Origin: Myxococcales bacterium
GTDB taxonomy: Bacteria > Myxococcota > Myxococcia > Myxococcales > Myxococcaceae
Length of the DNA stretch: 64,000 nucleotides
Direction: 5' to 3'
NCBI GenBank assembly: GCA_030681895.1
Contig: JAUXRI010000264.1
Coordinates: 1 to 64,000 of the forward strand
Shown here: positions 26,391 to 36,214 of the stretch, one piece after another
Layout: every line of letters starts with the position of its first letter
How positions within the stretch are numbered: position 1 is the first letter of the stretch
The notes under the pieces: generated by a model
What the model saw: only the letters and a program-made list of their open reading frames with translations
What the model was told of the DNA's origin: nothing
Database searches by the model: none
Program-made: the position numbers and the translations under genes

Positions 26391-26606
26391 TCAGGGCTTT
26401 TCGCGCGGAAGAAAGAAGTCCTTCACCACCAGCGTGGGCTGCGGCGCCGGTCCTGAAGGGGTGGCCGAGGGGAGCTCGACGGGCGTCGCGCCCAGGCCGA
26501 GCGCGTCGAGCAGCTCCTGTCGCGTCTTGTAGCGAGCAGCGTCGGCGCCGAACCGCTCTCGTGCCTGCGTCAAGAGCTCTCTCATCGTGTAGGTGCGGCC
26601 CGGCAT
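26391..26606 (-). CDS. Small SAP/HeH-like protein
   Basis: This 71-residue protein comes from the ATG at 26606; the frame opens further upstream, but that part overlaps the divergent glycosyltransferase gene. Residues 6-37 (YTMRELLTQARERFG, KTRQELLDALGL) have the helix-extended loop-helix look of SAP/Rho-N-like nucleic-acid-binding motifs. The rest is Pro-rich, ending KDFFLPREKP. Small stand-alone versions also occur fused to regulatory domains in myxobacteria. It is the first gene of the minus-strand run, 33 bp before the TPR gene. Tentative. Confidence 0.5.
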   Translation of the reverse strand: MPGRTYTMRELLTQARERFGADAARYKTRQELLDALGLGATPVELPSATPSGPAPQPTLVVKDFFLPREKP

Positions 26607-26663
26607 CGGCGTGCGTTTCTCACTCAGCCCCGTGCCGGTCAACGTGGCATCATCACCCTCGGC

Positions 26664-29348
26664 TTGACCGAGTTGCCGCGACTGCTGTTCTGCTGTTTCG
26701 ACGTGGTGCCGGCACCACATGCAACCTCACGCCGAATCACCGAGTACCTGAAGGGCCTCGTCGATCGCTACCAGGTCGTCGTGCTCTCGGTGAAGACGCC
26801 CGACCACTCCCACATCGAGCGCTACCACGGCGCACGGCTGCTCCGGGTGCCCGTCGGCAGCGGCGATCTGCGCTCCCGCATGGAGTCGTTCGATCGCGCG
26901 GTGCGCCGCCAGCTCGAGAGCGAAGAGTACCTGTTGGTGCACTTCTTCGATCCCGTCAGCGGCTACCCACTCTGCGAGCGGCGCGGCGACTTCGGGTACA
27001 AGCTCGTCTACGGCGCGTACCGCTTCCCCTCGAGCGATCTGCCTTCGCTCCTCCCGGGAGAAGGCGCCAACAAGCGGCTCCTCGCGCGATCTCGCCGGCA
27101 GGAGCTGTTCTGCCTGATGAACGCCGACGCGGTGGTGGTGGGCAGCGAGGAGGCACGGACGCACTGCCTGGGCCTCGGGGTGCCTGAGGCCAACGTGAAC
27201 GTGGTGCGCGCGCCCGTCGATCTCGCGCCCTTCTTGCCTGACGTGATGGGCAAGCCCGACGGCACTCCGACCCGGCTGATTCACCTCGGCAGCCACGGCA
27301 AACACCAGGATCTGCCCCTGCTGCTCGAGGCGCTCGCGAAGACGAAGGCGGCCGTGAAGCTGGCGCTCGTGGGCCCGTCGTCTCCCGAGCTCACCCCGGC
27401 CCTCAAGGAGCGCGCGGCCGAGCTGAAGCTGACCGAGCGGGTCGAGTTCCAGGAGCCGGTCGTTCACGACGATCTCCACAAGGTGCTCGCCGCCGCCGAC
27501 GTGGGCGTGTTGACGCTCACCGACGAGCCACGGAACCGGGCGATGACGCCGCTGGCGCGCATCGGAGAGTTCCTCGCTGCTGGCCGGCCGATCATCGCCG
27601 CGGACCTGCCGCTGACGCGCGAGCTCGTGCCTGCCGCAGCGGCGCGCTTCTACACGCCGGGCAACGTGGACTCGCTGGCAGAGGCCATCGACGCGCTCGC
27701 CTCAGACCCTGCCCTGCGGTGCACGATGGGCGCAGCGGCGAGGACAGCGACCTCGGCGATCGACTCGCAGGCGGTGTGTGAGCAGCTCATCGCGCTCTAT
27801 CGCCGCGTCGCGCCGGGGGCCGCGGTGCCGGCCGATGCGCACGTCGACGACGTCGACCCCAGCGACGCGACCCAGCTCGGCGCGCCTGCACCCGACGAGC
27901 TGACCCAGGCCGTGAAGCGGGCGCCTGAGAGCGATTCGCAGAAGGTCGACGTCGGCACCAACAAGGTGAAGACCGACCCCGCCGCGCTGGCGTTGCCCCC
28001 CGAGGCAGACACCGGCACCGATCAAGCCGTCGCGCGCGGCCGGCCGCCCGTCATGGGCGTGTTGCTGAGGGACGACGCGCCGCCAGTGCCGGTCGAGACC
28101 ACCGATCCGGCTGTCATGCCCAGCCGCGAGGCTCCGGTGGTGATGGGGTTGCCGATCAACGATCGGCTCCCCGACGTCGACGCGGTCGAACCGCCGCCTC
28201 CCAAAGAGCCGCCGCCCGTCGCCGAGGAGGAGGCCCTGGCCCCGGTCGCAGTGGCCGTACCCGTGCCCACGGAGCCGGCGCCCGCACCAGCCCAGCCGCC
28301 GGAAGCCCCGCCGTCGCCCGCGCCCGCTCTGGCTGCGGTGCCACCGTCGACGCCTGGCCCTGCGCCGATTTCCACGCCGGGAACGACGCTCAACGCCAGC
28401 GACGACGAGCCCCTCGACTTCGTCGCGATGCTCCGGCCGAGCGCGCCGGTGCGCTCGTCGAGCAGCGTGACGATTCCATCGCCCGACATCACCGCGCCGA
28501 ACCCGCCGCCCGTTCCCCGCGCGCCTGCGCCGATTCCCATCGCCGTGCCGACGTCGTTCTCGCTGGCGGCGAATCGTGCAGGCGCACCTCCTGGCGCCAC
28601 GTTCGTGCCGGTGCCCTTCGGAGGGGTTCCCGTCTCCACCGTGCCTGCGCGGGTGACGACGGTGCCGCTGACCTCGGCTGGAGTGTCCGCTCCGAGCGGG
28701 GTGCGCCCGTCAGCCCCGCCGCTGCCGAGCTCTCCGAGCAGCCTCCAGCCCAGTCCTCCGCCTCTCTTCGGCGGTCAGGGCGCTTCGCCGAGCGGCGTGC
28801 GCCCTGCGCCGCTCACAGCCCCGGCCGAAGCGCCAGGGTCGACGACCAGCGGCGTCCGCGCTCCGCCGGCCGTTTCCGGCCCCGTCCCACCGCCTGGCTC
28901 GACGACGAGCGGCGTCCGCGTGCCGCCAGCGGTTTCCTCGCCCGGGGCGAGCGCGCTGCCTGCACCGGGCGTCGCCAGCACGCCCAGCACCGTTCGGCCG
29001 GCCGCGCCCGACGCCTTGCCGCCGATGGTGCGCCTGGTGCCGAACCCCAGCCCGGGTGGTCCCCCGCTGCTCACCAAAGAAGCCGCGGAGACCCACGACG
29101 AGGTCGTCGAAGTCCACGAAGACGAAGTCGAGCTCGTCAACGACGAGTCCTTCCTGTCGATGCACGACGGTGATGAGCACGATGAGATCGACGAGGGCGA
29201 GCTGCACGCGCTCGAGACCTCGGCCGCGCCCCCGCCGTCGAGCCTCGACCCCTGGTTCGCCCAGCTGGTGCACGGGTATTGCCCGCCCGAGTCGCAGCTC
29301 TTCACCCGCCACGTCCCCCCCACCACGATGCCCGGGCGAGACACCTGA
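26664..29348 (+). CDS. Glycosyltransferase with long Pro-rich tail
   Basis: This 894-residue protein starts at a TTG. Residues 1-375 are a GT-B glycosyltransferase of the GT4/group 1 type: LFCCFDVVPAPHATSRRITE, later LIHLGSHGKHQDLPLLLEAL, ADVGVLTLTDEPRNRAMTP and IGEFLAAGRPIIAADLPLTR. The remaining ~500 residues are Pro/Ala/Ser/Thr-rich and unstructured. They contain repeats of TTSGVRxPPAVS, an acidic patch HEDEVELVNDESFLSMHD, and an end LDPWFAQLVHGYCPPESQ. No signal peptide. It sits 89 bp upstream of the AglZ-like gene on the same strand, so a role in motility or surface polysaccharide is possible (inference from position). The length of the tail is unusual for this enzyme class. Confidence 0.82.
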   Translation: MTELPRLLFCCFDVVPAPHATSRRITEYLKGLVDRYQVVVLSVKTPDHSHIERYHGARLLRVPVGSGDLRSRMESFDRAVRRQLESEEYLLVHFFDPVSGYPLCERRGDFGYKLVYGAYRFPSSDLPSLLPGEGANKRLLARSRRQELFCLMNADAVVVGSEEARTHCLGLGVPEANVNVVRAPVDLAPFLPDVMGKPDGTPTRLIHLGSHGKHQDLPLLLEALAKTKAAVKLALVGPSSPELTPALKERAAELKLTERVEFQEPVVHDDLHKVLAAADVGVLTLTDEPRNRAMTPLARIGEFLAAGRPIIAADLPLTRELVPAAAARFYTPGNVDSLAEAIDALASDPALRCTMGAAARTATSAIDSQAVCEQLIALYRRVAPGAAVPADAHVDDVDPSDATQLGAPAPDELTQAVKRAPESDSQKVDVGTNKVKTDPAALALPPEADTGTDQAVARGRPPVMGVLLRDDAPPVPVETTDPAVMPSREAPVVMGLPINDRLPDVDAVEPPPPKEPPPVAEEEALAPVAVAVPVPTEPAPAPAQPPEAPPSPAPALAAVPPSTPGPAPISTPGTTLNASDDEPLDFVAMLRPSAPVRSSSSVTIPSPDITAPNPPPVPRAPAPIPIAVPTSFSLAANRAGAPPGATFVPVPFGGVPVSTVPARVTTVPLTSAGVSAPSGVRPSAPPLPSSPSSLQPSPPPLFGGQGASPSGVRPAPLTAPAEAPGSTTSGVRAPPAVSGPVPPPGSTTSGVRVPPAVSSPGASALPAPGVASTPSTVRPAAPDALPPMVRLVPNPSPGGPPLLTKEAAETHDEVVEVHEDEVELVNDESFLSMHDGDEHDEIDEGELHALETSAAPPPSSLDPWFAQLVHGYCPPESQLFTRHVPPTTMPGRDT

Positions 29349-29437
29349 GACACCCCGCACAAGCCGGTTTACCGGCCTCGTGGGCCGTAGCAGACTGCCC
29401 CGCCGCCTTCGTCTTCCCCTGAAGAGAAAAGAGCCTC

Positions 29438-32400
29438 ATGGAGCGCCGCGTCCTCATCGTCGAAAGTCAGAACGACTTCGCCCTCACCATGGCTTCGGTG
29501 CTGAAAGACGCCGGCTATCAGACCAGCCTGGCGACCAGCGCCTCTGAGGCCACTCGCGAGCTCGAGAAGCGCCGGCCTGATCTCGTGGTGCTGCGCGCCG
29601 AGCTGCCGGACCAGAGCGGGTTCGTGCTGTGCGGCAACATTCGCAAGGGCAAGTTCGGGCAGAACCTGCCGGTCATTCTGCTGTCGAGCGAGTCGCGCAT
29701 CGAGGCCCTGCAGCAGCACGCCGCGTCGGCCAACGCTGCACACGGCTACCTCGCGATTCCTTTCGAGATGAGCGAGCTGACCCGCCTCACGACCACCATC
29801 GCGCCCCCGGGCCAGGCGGGTGGCCCCTCGTCGACCTCGGAAGAAGAAGACGCAGCGCTCGACAACGCGCTCACTGGCTCTGGCCCCACGACGGAGATCC
29901 CGGCGCAGGGTGCACCGCCGCCGCTGAAGACCACGGCCGGAGGCCCGCCTCGCCTGCCCCGCCGCGAGCGCCGCAGCCAGCTGACGGACGAAGATCGCGC
30001 CTTCCTCGATCGCGCCTTCCAGTCGATCGCCGATCGCAAAGCCGAGCTGCTCGCCGAGTCGCGTGAGCTGCGTCGCAGCCCGCCCCGCCGCGACATGCTG
30101 GGCACGCCGGAAGCGAAGATTCAGATCCTGCGCGACGAGCTCAAGACGCGCGAGGCGCAGATCGCCCGCCTGTCGGAGATCTGGACCGTTCGTGAGCGCG
30201 AGCTGCTCTCGGTCGAGGACCGCATCTCGGAGAAGGACGTCGAGATTCAGGGCCTGAAGATGCAGGTCGACGACTTCACCCGTCGCCTCAACGACTCGCA
30301 GAACACGATGGTCGAGAAGGAGCGCGAGCACGGCCGGCAGGTCGAAGATCTGCTCCTGCAGAAGTTCATCGGAGAGAAAGAAGTCATCGAGGTCGTCTCT
30401 GCCAAAGAGAAAGACATCAACGGCCTTCGCAAAGAGCTGAACAACAAGGAAGACGAGATCGTTCGCAAGAGCGGCGAGCTCGAGCAGCAGCGCAAGGAAT
30501 ACGAGGCCCTCGAGAAGGACTACCAGCTCGCCACCCTCGAGTTCGAGGTGAAGGAGAAGGAGCTGCAGCAGACCGTCGCCGCGCGCGACGAGCAGGTCAG
30601 CGGGCTCAAAGGCGACCTCGAAGGCCTGCAGCAGACGTACGAGACGACCGTCTCGGAGCGCGACGCGAAGTACGCCGAGCTCGAGGGCATCGGCAAGGCG
30701 CTCCAAGAGACCATCGACACGAACCAGGTCGAGCGCGACGCCACCGTGCAGACGCTCGAGAGCCAGCTGCGGTTGTCGACCGAGCGCGGCGCTCGCGGCG
30801 AGGCCGAGGTCGCACGGCTCGAAGGCGAGCTGTCGGACGCGCGGGCACGATCGTCCGAGAAGATCGGCGAGCTCGAAGGCGAGGTCGCGGGCCTCAAGAG
30901 CAACCTCGAAGCGCTGGCCGCCGAGAAGACCGAGTCGGAGCAGAACCTCGCCGAGAAGATCGCCGAGCGCGACACCCGGGTCACCCAGCTCGAGCAGGAG
31001 CTCACCGACACCGTCGAGCGGAAGGATCGTCAGGAGGCCGAGCTCCAGTCGCAGATTCAGGAGCGGCTCGAGAAGATCGGCGAGCTCGAAGGCGAAGTCG
31101 AAGCCGCCAAGCAGGCGCTCGCCGATCGTGAGGCCGAGCTGCAGGGTGAGCTCGGAGACGTCGGCGGCCAGCTGCAAGAGGCGCAGGGCATCATCGAGGC
31201 GAACACCGCCACCATCGCCGAGCTCTCGCAGACCTCGGAGCTTCGCCAGCGCACTATCGACGGCCTCAACGCCGACGTCGCCGACCGCGACGCGCGCATC
31301 ACCGATCTCGAGGGCCGCTTCTCGAACGCGCAGCAGACCATCGCCGACCGCGACGGAGAGATCGGCGCCCTGAAGCAGACGCTCGAGGCGCGCGGCCGTG
31401 AGGTCGAAGGCCTCGAGACCCGGGCGACCCAGCGCGACGAGGAGATCTCGAGCCTCTCGACCACCCTCGACGAGACGCAGAAGGCGCTGCTCGCGACGCA
31501 GGACACCCTCAACCAGACGCAGGCCGCTCTCGAGGCGAAGACCAGCGAGCAGGAAGAGACCGCCGGTACGCTGGAGCGCACCCAGCTCGAGCTCGACCAG
31601 ACCCGCAAGGAGCGCGACGAGCGCCAGGGCGAGATCGTCTCGGCCCGCAACGAGATCCAGCGTGTCACCGGCCTCTTCCGTCAGACCGAGTCGGCCAAGG
31701 CGCAGCTCGAGGAGCAGCTCTCTGGCGAGATCGGCCAGCTGAAGACGTCGCTCTCGGAAGCCCAGGGCAACTACGAAGCCGAGGCCTCGGCGCACCAGCA
31801 GCTCGAGAAAGAAACCTCTGCCGCGATCGCGCAGCTCACCGAGGAGCGCGACGGCCTCGCCGGCAAGCTCGAGCTCACCCAGGTCGATCTCGCCGCCACG
31901 CGCTCCAACCTCGACGACACCGCGAAGTCGCTCGACATCGAGAAGCGCGCGCTCGCCGACACCCAGAAGCACTACGAAGAGCGCGTCACCACGCTCGAGG
32001 CTGAGCTCGGCCAGACGCGTGAGCAGGCGCAGGATCTCACCGAGCAGCTCGGCCTCACCAAGCAGGAGCTCGGCGCCCGCGTCTCGGATCTCACCCAGCT
32101 CAGCGCCAAGCTCGCGCACGCCGAAGACACCCGCGCCAACCTCGACGAGCGCATCACCACGCTCACCGAAGAGTCGCAGCGCCGCGAAGAGTTGCTGCAG
32201 AACGACGTCGCCGCGAAGTCGAAGGAGCTCGCCGACACGCTGCGCAAGCTCTCGACGCAGCAGCAGGAGAAGGTGAGGCAGGTCGACGTGCTCACCCGCG
32301 AGGTCACCGCGAAGACCGAGCTGTCGAAGCAGCTCGAGCTCAAGCTCAAGTCGCTCTTCGACGAGTCGAAGAAGAAGACCGACGAGCTGTCGAACGCGAA

Positions 32401-33451
32401 GGCCGGGCTGGCCAGCGAGCTCGACTCTGCGAAGAAGGAGCTCGTCGAGAAGAGCGCTGCGCTCGAGAAGATGACCGAGGCGCAGGCCCACGCTGTTGCC
32501 GAGCGCGACTCGGTGAAGGCGCAGATCGGCCAGCAGCTCCAGCAGGCCAACGCCCGCCTCCAGGAGGCCGGCAACGCGCTCAACCAGGAGAAGGCGACCT
32601 CCAAGAAGGCCCACGACGACTTCGCCCAGAAGCTCCAGCGCGCCGAGGCCCGCATCGCGCAGGTGCAGCAGGAGTCGCAGACGAAGGTCGGCGAGATGGA
32701 GACGCGCCTGAAGGAGGCGCAGAGCCAGCTGGCGACCCGTCAGCGCCGCGTCGGCGAGCTCGAGCAGGCCATGGAGGGCGCCAACGCCGTTCGCACCCGC
32801 GCCGAGAAGGAGCTGCAGGCGAAGATCACCGGCGCCGAGCAGAAGGCGAACGACGCGGCGGCCAAGCTCCAGGCGGCCATCGCCGAGAAGAAGGCGATCG
32901 AGGGCGCGCACCAGAAGTCGCTCGAGGACTCGAACACCAAGCACAAGGCAGAGATCGAGCGCCGCGAGCAGGTGAAGGCGCAGGAAGTGAAGCGCCTGCA
33001 GGAGGCCGTGCAGGAGAAGTCGAAGCAGCTGAAGGTCGTCGAGCTCGAGCTGGCCCGCTACAAGAACAAGCCAGCGGGTGGTGCTGCGACGTCGAGCGCT
33101 TCGGCCGCGCGTCCTGCGGCGCCGCCGGCGGGCATTCCCATCACGACGGTGCCCAACGCCGCGCGCTCGCCGGCCGCTTCATTGTCTCAGCTGGGCGAAG
33201 AGTTCGAAGAGGCGACCAAGGTGAACATGATCCCCGAGGCGGCCACCCGACCGGCAGCGGCAGTCGCGCGCCCGACGACGGCTCCGCCCGCGGCCAGGCC
33301 CGCCACGCTGCCCGCGCGCCCGGCCATCACCGCCGCCGCGCCCAAACGACCCGGCCAGTCCGACGATCGCACCGTGGTGGGCCAGCTGCCCCCTGCCGCG
33401 AAGGACGAGGACGCCGACTTCACCAGCATCATCGACAAGCTGGGCGAGTAG
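29438..33451 (+). CDS. AglZ-like pseudo-receiver/coiled-coil motility protein
   Basis: This 1337-residue protein has a receiver-type domain at residues 1-125 (MERRVLIVESQNDFALTMAS, PDLVVLRAELPDQSGFVLCG). The phosphoacceptor Asp is replaced by Arg (VLRAEL) and the acidic pair by ES, so it should not be phosphorylated. From about 190 to 1210 it is an almost unbroken coiled coil with heptads. The tail is Ala/Pro-rich, ending DFTSIIDKLGE. This architecture is that of AglZ (about 1395 residues) of Myxococcus xanthus, which acts with MglA in gliding (A) motility; FrzS is a shorter relative with a similar plan. Sequence flavour is AglZ rather than FrzS. The ATG at 29438 follows an AG-rich leader. 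The stop is TAG. Confidence 0.85.
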   Translation: MERRVLIVESQNDFALTMASVLKDAGYQTSLATSASEATRELEKRRPDLVVLRAELPDQSGFVLCGNIRKGKFGQNLPVILLSSESRIEALQQHAASANAAHGYLAIPFEMSELTRLTTTIAPPGQAGGPSSTSEEEDAALDNALTGSGPTTEIPAQGAPPPLKTTAGGPPRLPRRERRSQLTDEDRAFLDRAFQSIADRKAELLAESRELRRSPPRRDMLGTPEAKIQILRDELKTREAQIARLSEIWTVRERELLSVEDRISEKDVEIQGLKMQVDDFTRRLNDSQNTMVEKEREHGRQVEDLLLQKFIGEKEVIEVVSAKEKDINGLRKELNNKEDEIVRKSGELEQQRKEYEALEKDYQLATLEFEVKEKELQQTVAARDEQVSGLKGDLEGLQQTYETTVSERDAKYAELEGIGKALQETIDTNQVERDATVQTLESQLRLSTERGARGEAEVARLEGELSDARARSSEKIGELEGEVAGLKSNLEALAAEKTESEQNLAEKIAERDTRVTQLEQELTDTVERKDRQEAELQSQIQERLEKIGELEGEVEAAKQALADREAELQGELGDVGGQLQEAQGIIEANTATIAELSQTSELRQRTIDGLNADVADRDARITDLEGRFSNAQQTIADRDGEIGALKQTLEARGREVEGLETRATQRDEEISSLSTTLDETQKALLATQDTLNQTQAALEAKTSEQEETAGTLERTQLELDQTRKERDERQGEIVSARNEIQRVTGLFRQTESAKAQLEEQLSGEIGQLKTSLSEAQGNYEAEASAHQQLEKETSAAIAQLTEERDGLAGKLELTQVDLAATRSNLDDTAKSLDIEKRALADTQKHYEERVTTLEAELGQTREQAQDLTEQLGLTKQELGARVSDLTQLSAKLAHAEDTRANLDERITTLTEESQRREELLQNDVAAKSKELADTLRKLSTQQQEKVRQVDVLTREVTAKTELSKQLELKLKSLFDESKKKTDELSNAKAGLASELDSAKKELVEKSAALEKMTEAQAHAVAERDSVKAQIGQQLQQANARLQEAGNALNQEKATSKKAHDDFAQKLQRAEARIAQVQQESQTKVGEMETRLKEAQSQLATRQRRVGELEQAMEGANAVRTRAEKELQAKITGAEQKANDAAAKLQAAIAEKKAIEGAHQKSLEDSNTKHKAEIERREQVKAQEVKRLQEAVQEKSKQLKVVELELARYKNKPAGGAATSSASAARPAAPPAGIPITTVPNAARSPAASLSQLGEEFEEATKVNMIPEAATRPAAAVARPTTAPPAARPATLPARPAITAAAPKRPGQSDDRTVVGQLPPAAKDEDADFTSIIDKLGE

Positions 33452-33487
33452 CCCTCCGCGGGGCAGGTGGGCTAGAGGCTCACCTCC

Positions 33488-36208
33488 ATGCGCCGAGCTC
33501 TCTCTCCCCTGCTCCTTCTCCTGGCCGCGGCCGGGTGCGACAAGACGCGCGTCAAACCTCCGGAGGTCGACGCCGGGCCTGTGTGTGAGGCCACCGAGCG
33601 GCTCGTCAACGGCCAGTGCCGCTTCGTCTGCCGGCGTGATGGAGACTGCGCTGCGGACCAGCGCTGCAACCTGCTCTCGGGCACCTGCGAGCCGAAGCCG
33701 CCCGAGCCCGACGCGTCGGTCTTCGTCCCCTGCACCGAGGGCGCGCGCCGGTGCAGCGTCAACGGCGCCTCCGTCGAGCTCTGTGGCGCCGATGGGCGCT
33801 TCACCACCGAGATGACGTGCCCGATGCCCGACGGCTTCTGCTCCAACGAGCGCTGCCTCGACTGCCGGCCGAACTCCACGAAGTGCGGCACGGCGCCGAC
33901 GAACCTCGAGGTCTGCCAGAGCGATGGCTCGGGCTACCGCACGGTGCTGTGCGCGGGCATGGCGACGTGCACCATGGGCGAGTGCCGTGAGTGCACCGCC
34001 GGTGAGCGCCGCTGCTCGCCCGACGGCAAGGCCGTGCAGGAGTGCCAACGCCGCACCCAGCTCAACCTCTCGACGACGTGGGTGAACGTCGGCGACAACT
34101 TCGACGGCACCTGCATCACCCAGCGCTGCATGGGCACGGCGGCGCAGTCGGCCTGCGTGACGCCCGCGTGTATTCCCGGATCGAGCCAGTGCATGGGCTC
34201 GGGGATCCTCCAGAGCTGCAACGCGACCGGCTCGTACGACAACATCACCTGCACGACGGTGCCGGGCCTGGGCCCCACCGCGGAGTGCCAGAACGGCGCG
34301 TGCGTCGACGAGTGCGGCGACGCGGCCCGGCAGAAGAGCTACTTCGGCTGCGAGTACTGGACGGCCGTGATGGACAACCCGGTCGTCGCCTCGGTCTTCA
34401 AGGGCAACGTCACGAGCGGCCAGGGCGCGGTGAACAACGACTCGGAGTTCGCCTTCGTCGTCACCAACCGCTCCTCGTTGAACACCACGGTGACGGTCTC
34501 GCGCTTCATCAGCAACTCAATCCAGGTGGTGAAGTCGGTGACGGTGCCCGGCCGGCTCGACCCGATGACGCGCGGCCTCGCGGTGATCCGCGTGCCCTGG
34601 CAGTCGGTCGGCGATCACCCCACCATGGCGAACAGCTTCGACTCGGACTCGCAGAGCGGCCTCAAGCGCTACGGCTACCGCGTCACCAGCACCCGGCCGA
34701 TCACCGTGTACCAGTTCAACCCGCTGGCGGCCTTCCGCGACACCGGCGCGTGCACCACGGCCACCTCGTGCAGCAACGCGGTGCCCGAGACCCAGGGACC
34801 GCTGTGTATGGGCAGCGTGTGCCGGCACTTCTCGTACAGCAACGACGCGTCGCTGCTCCTGCCGGCCCACATTCTGGGCACCAGCTACGTCGCGCTGACG
34901 CCGGAGCACATCATGAACCGCCGCGGCAGCAACGACCCGAACGGCGCGTCACGCATCGCCTTCAACGGCATGGTCACCATCGTCGGCACCCAGGACAACA
35001 CGCAGGTCACCGTGCGCACGAAGGCGCGGACGCGGCCCGGCGTGGGAGTCACCGCGCTCAACCCGGGCGACGTGCAGACGTACACGCTCAACACCTACGA
35101 CGTGCTGCAGCTCGCCAGCGACAACCCGGCGGCGACGCCGTCGACGGTCAACCTCGAGTGCGCGCTCAACCCCTACATCCCGAGCCGGGTCTGCTACTCG
35201 GCGACCAACTGCGTCGCCTGTGTCGTGCCGCCGGCGTCGTGCGGAGGGCTCTTCACGCCTCCGTGCTGCTGCTCCAACGCGGCCAACTGCGAGACGATCG
35301 GCAACCCGACGCAGTGCTGCTCACAGCAGTGCCGGGTCGACAGCGATCTCACCGGCTCGGTCATCACGTCGGACAAGCCCATCTCGGTCTTCGGCGGCTC
35401 GGCCTGCACCACGCGGAGCTACCGGGACACGGCCTGCGATCACGTCGAGGAGCAGCTCTTCCCGTTCGTCACGTGGGGCCGCAACTTCGTCGCGCTGCGC
35501 ACCGCGCCGTTGCGGTTGTCGAACGGCCAGTTCGCCTCTGCCACCGCCGCCGGGCCCGACTACTACAAGATCGTCGCCGGCTGCCCCGCCAGCGCCTGCC
35601 CCAACGGCACGCGCCTCACGCTGACGCCCGCTCCCGCCGCTGGTGACGTGCTGAGCCCCAACCGCTGCACCGTGGGCGCGCTGGCGACCAACGACTGCCA
35701 GCTCGCCGGTGGCGCGTTCGTCGAGTTCCGCTCGAAGACGAACTTCACCATCACCGCGGACCAGCCGATTCAGGTGGCGCAGCTCTTCGCGAGCCAGAAC
35801 GCCACCACGGGGAGCACCGGGGCCTTCCCGACGCAGGGCGACCCCTCGCTCATCCTGCTCCCGCCCATCGAGCAGTGGCGCAGCCAGTACACGGTGCTGA
35901 CGGCGCCGGGCACGCGCGACAACTACCTGGGCCTCGTCATCGACTCGAGCCGCGTGCTCGAGGTGCGCGTCAACGGCACGGCGGTTCCGATGACGAGCTT
36001 CACGGCCGTCGGCGCCACCCCCTTCCGCGTCGCCAACGTGTCCGTGCCGGTGGGCACGCACGCGATCCTGGTGATCCCGCAGCCGGGACAGATGACGCTC
36101 CCGGGCGCGGGCGTGACGGTCTATGGCTTCGACGAGTACGTCAGCTACGGGTACACGGGCGGGCTCGATCTCACGACGATCGTCACGGGCATCATCCCCG
36201 GCGGGTGA
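33488..36208 (+). CDS. IgGFc-binding-like Cys-rich lipoprotein
   Basis: This 906-residue protein has a lipoprotein signal MRRALSPLLLLLAAAGC. Residues 30-300 contain many Cys in short modules (CRRDGDCAADQRCNLLSGTC and similar), typical of myxobacterial surface proteins. The C-terminal 550 residues match the IgGFc-binding protein N-terminal type: SVITSDKPISVFGGSACT, CDHVEEQLFP, TWGRNFVALR, later QPIQVAQL. In animals related domains are in mucin-like IgGFc-binding protein; in bacteria the function is unclear, probably surface binding. It starts 36 bp after the AglZ-like gene and 6 bp before the next gene, so co-transcription is likely. Confidence 0.8.
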   Translation: MRRALSPLLLLLAAAGCDKTRVKPPEVDAGPVCEATERLVNGQCRFVCRRDGDCAADQRCNLLSGTCEPKPPEPDASVFVPCTEGARRCSVNGASVELCGADGRFTTEMTCPMPDGFCSNERCLDCRPNSTKCGTAPTNLEVCQSDGSGYRTVLCAGMATCTMGECRECTAGERRCSPDGKAVQECQRRTQLNLSTTWVNVGDNFDGTCITQRCMGTAAQSACVTPACIPGSSQCMGSGILQSCNATGSYDNITCTTVPGLGPTAECQNGACVDECGDAARQKSYFGCEYWTAVMDNPVVASVFKGNVTSGQGAVNNDSEFAFVVTNRSSLNTTVTVSRFISNSIQVVKSVTVPGRLDPMTRGLAVIRVPWQSVGDHPTMANSFDSDSQSGLKRYGYRVTSTRPITVYQFNPLAAFRDTGACTTATSCSNAVPETQGPLCMGSVCRHFSYSNDASLLLPAHILGTSYVALTPEHIMNRRGSNDPNGASRIAFNGMVTIVGTQDNTQVTVRTKARTRPGVGVTALNPGDVQTYTLNTYDVLQLASDNPAATPSTVNLECALNPYIPSRVCYSATNCVACVVPPASCGGLFTPPCCCSNAANCETIGNPTQCCSQQCRVDSDLTGSVITSDKPISVFGGSACTTRSYRDTACDHVEEQLFPFVTWGRNFVALRTAPLRLSNGQFASATAAGPDYYKIVAGCPASACPNGTRLTLTPAPAAGDVLSPNRCTVGALATNDCQLAGGAFVEFRSKTNFTITADQPIQVAQLFASQNATTGSTGAFPTQGDPSLILLPPIEQWRSQYTVLTAPGTRDNYLGLVIDSSRVLEVRVNGTAVPMTSFTAVGATPFRVANVSVPVGTHAILVIPQPGQMTLPGAGVTVYGFDEYVSYGYTGGLDLTTIVTGIIPGG

Positions 36209-36214
36209 CACACG

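Noticed and set aside
29369..32944. Long minus-strand open frame (1191 codons) opposite the AglZ-like gene
   Set aside because: It is the antisense of a Glu/Leu/Gln-rich coiled coil in GC-rich DNA and gives a Leu/Arg/Val-only low-complexity product; no domain or start signal.
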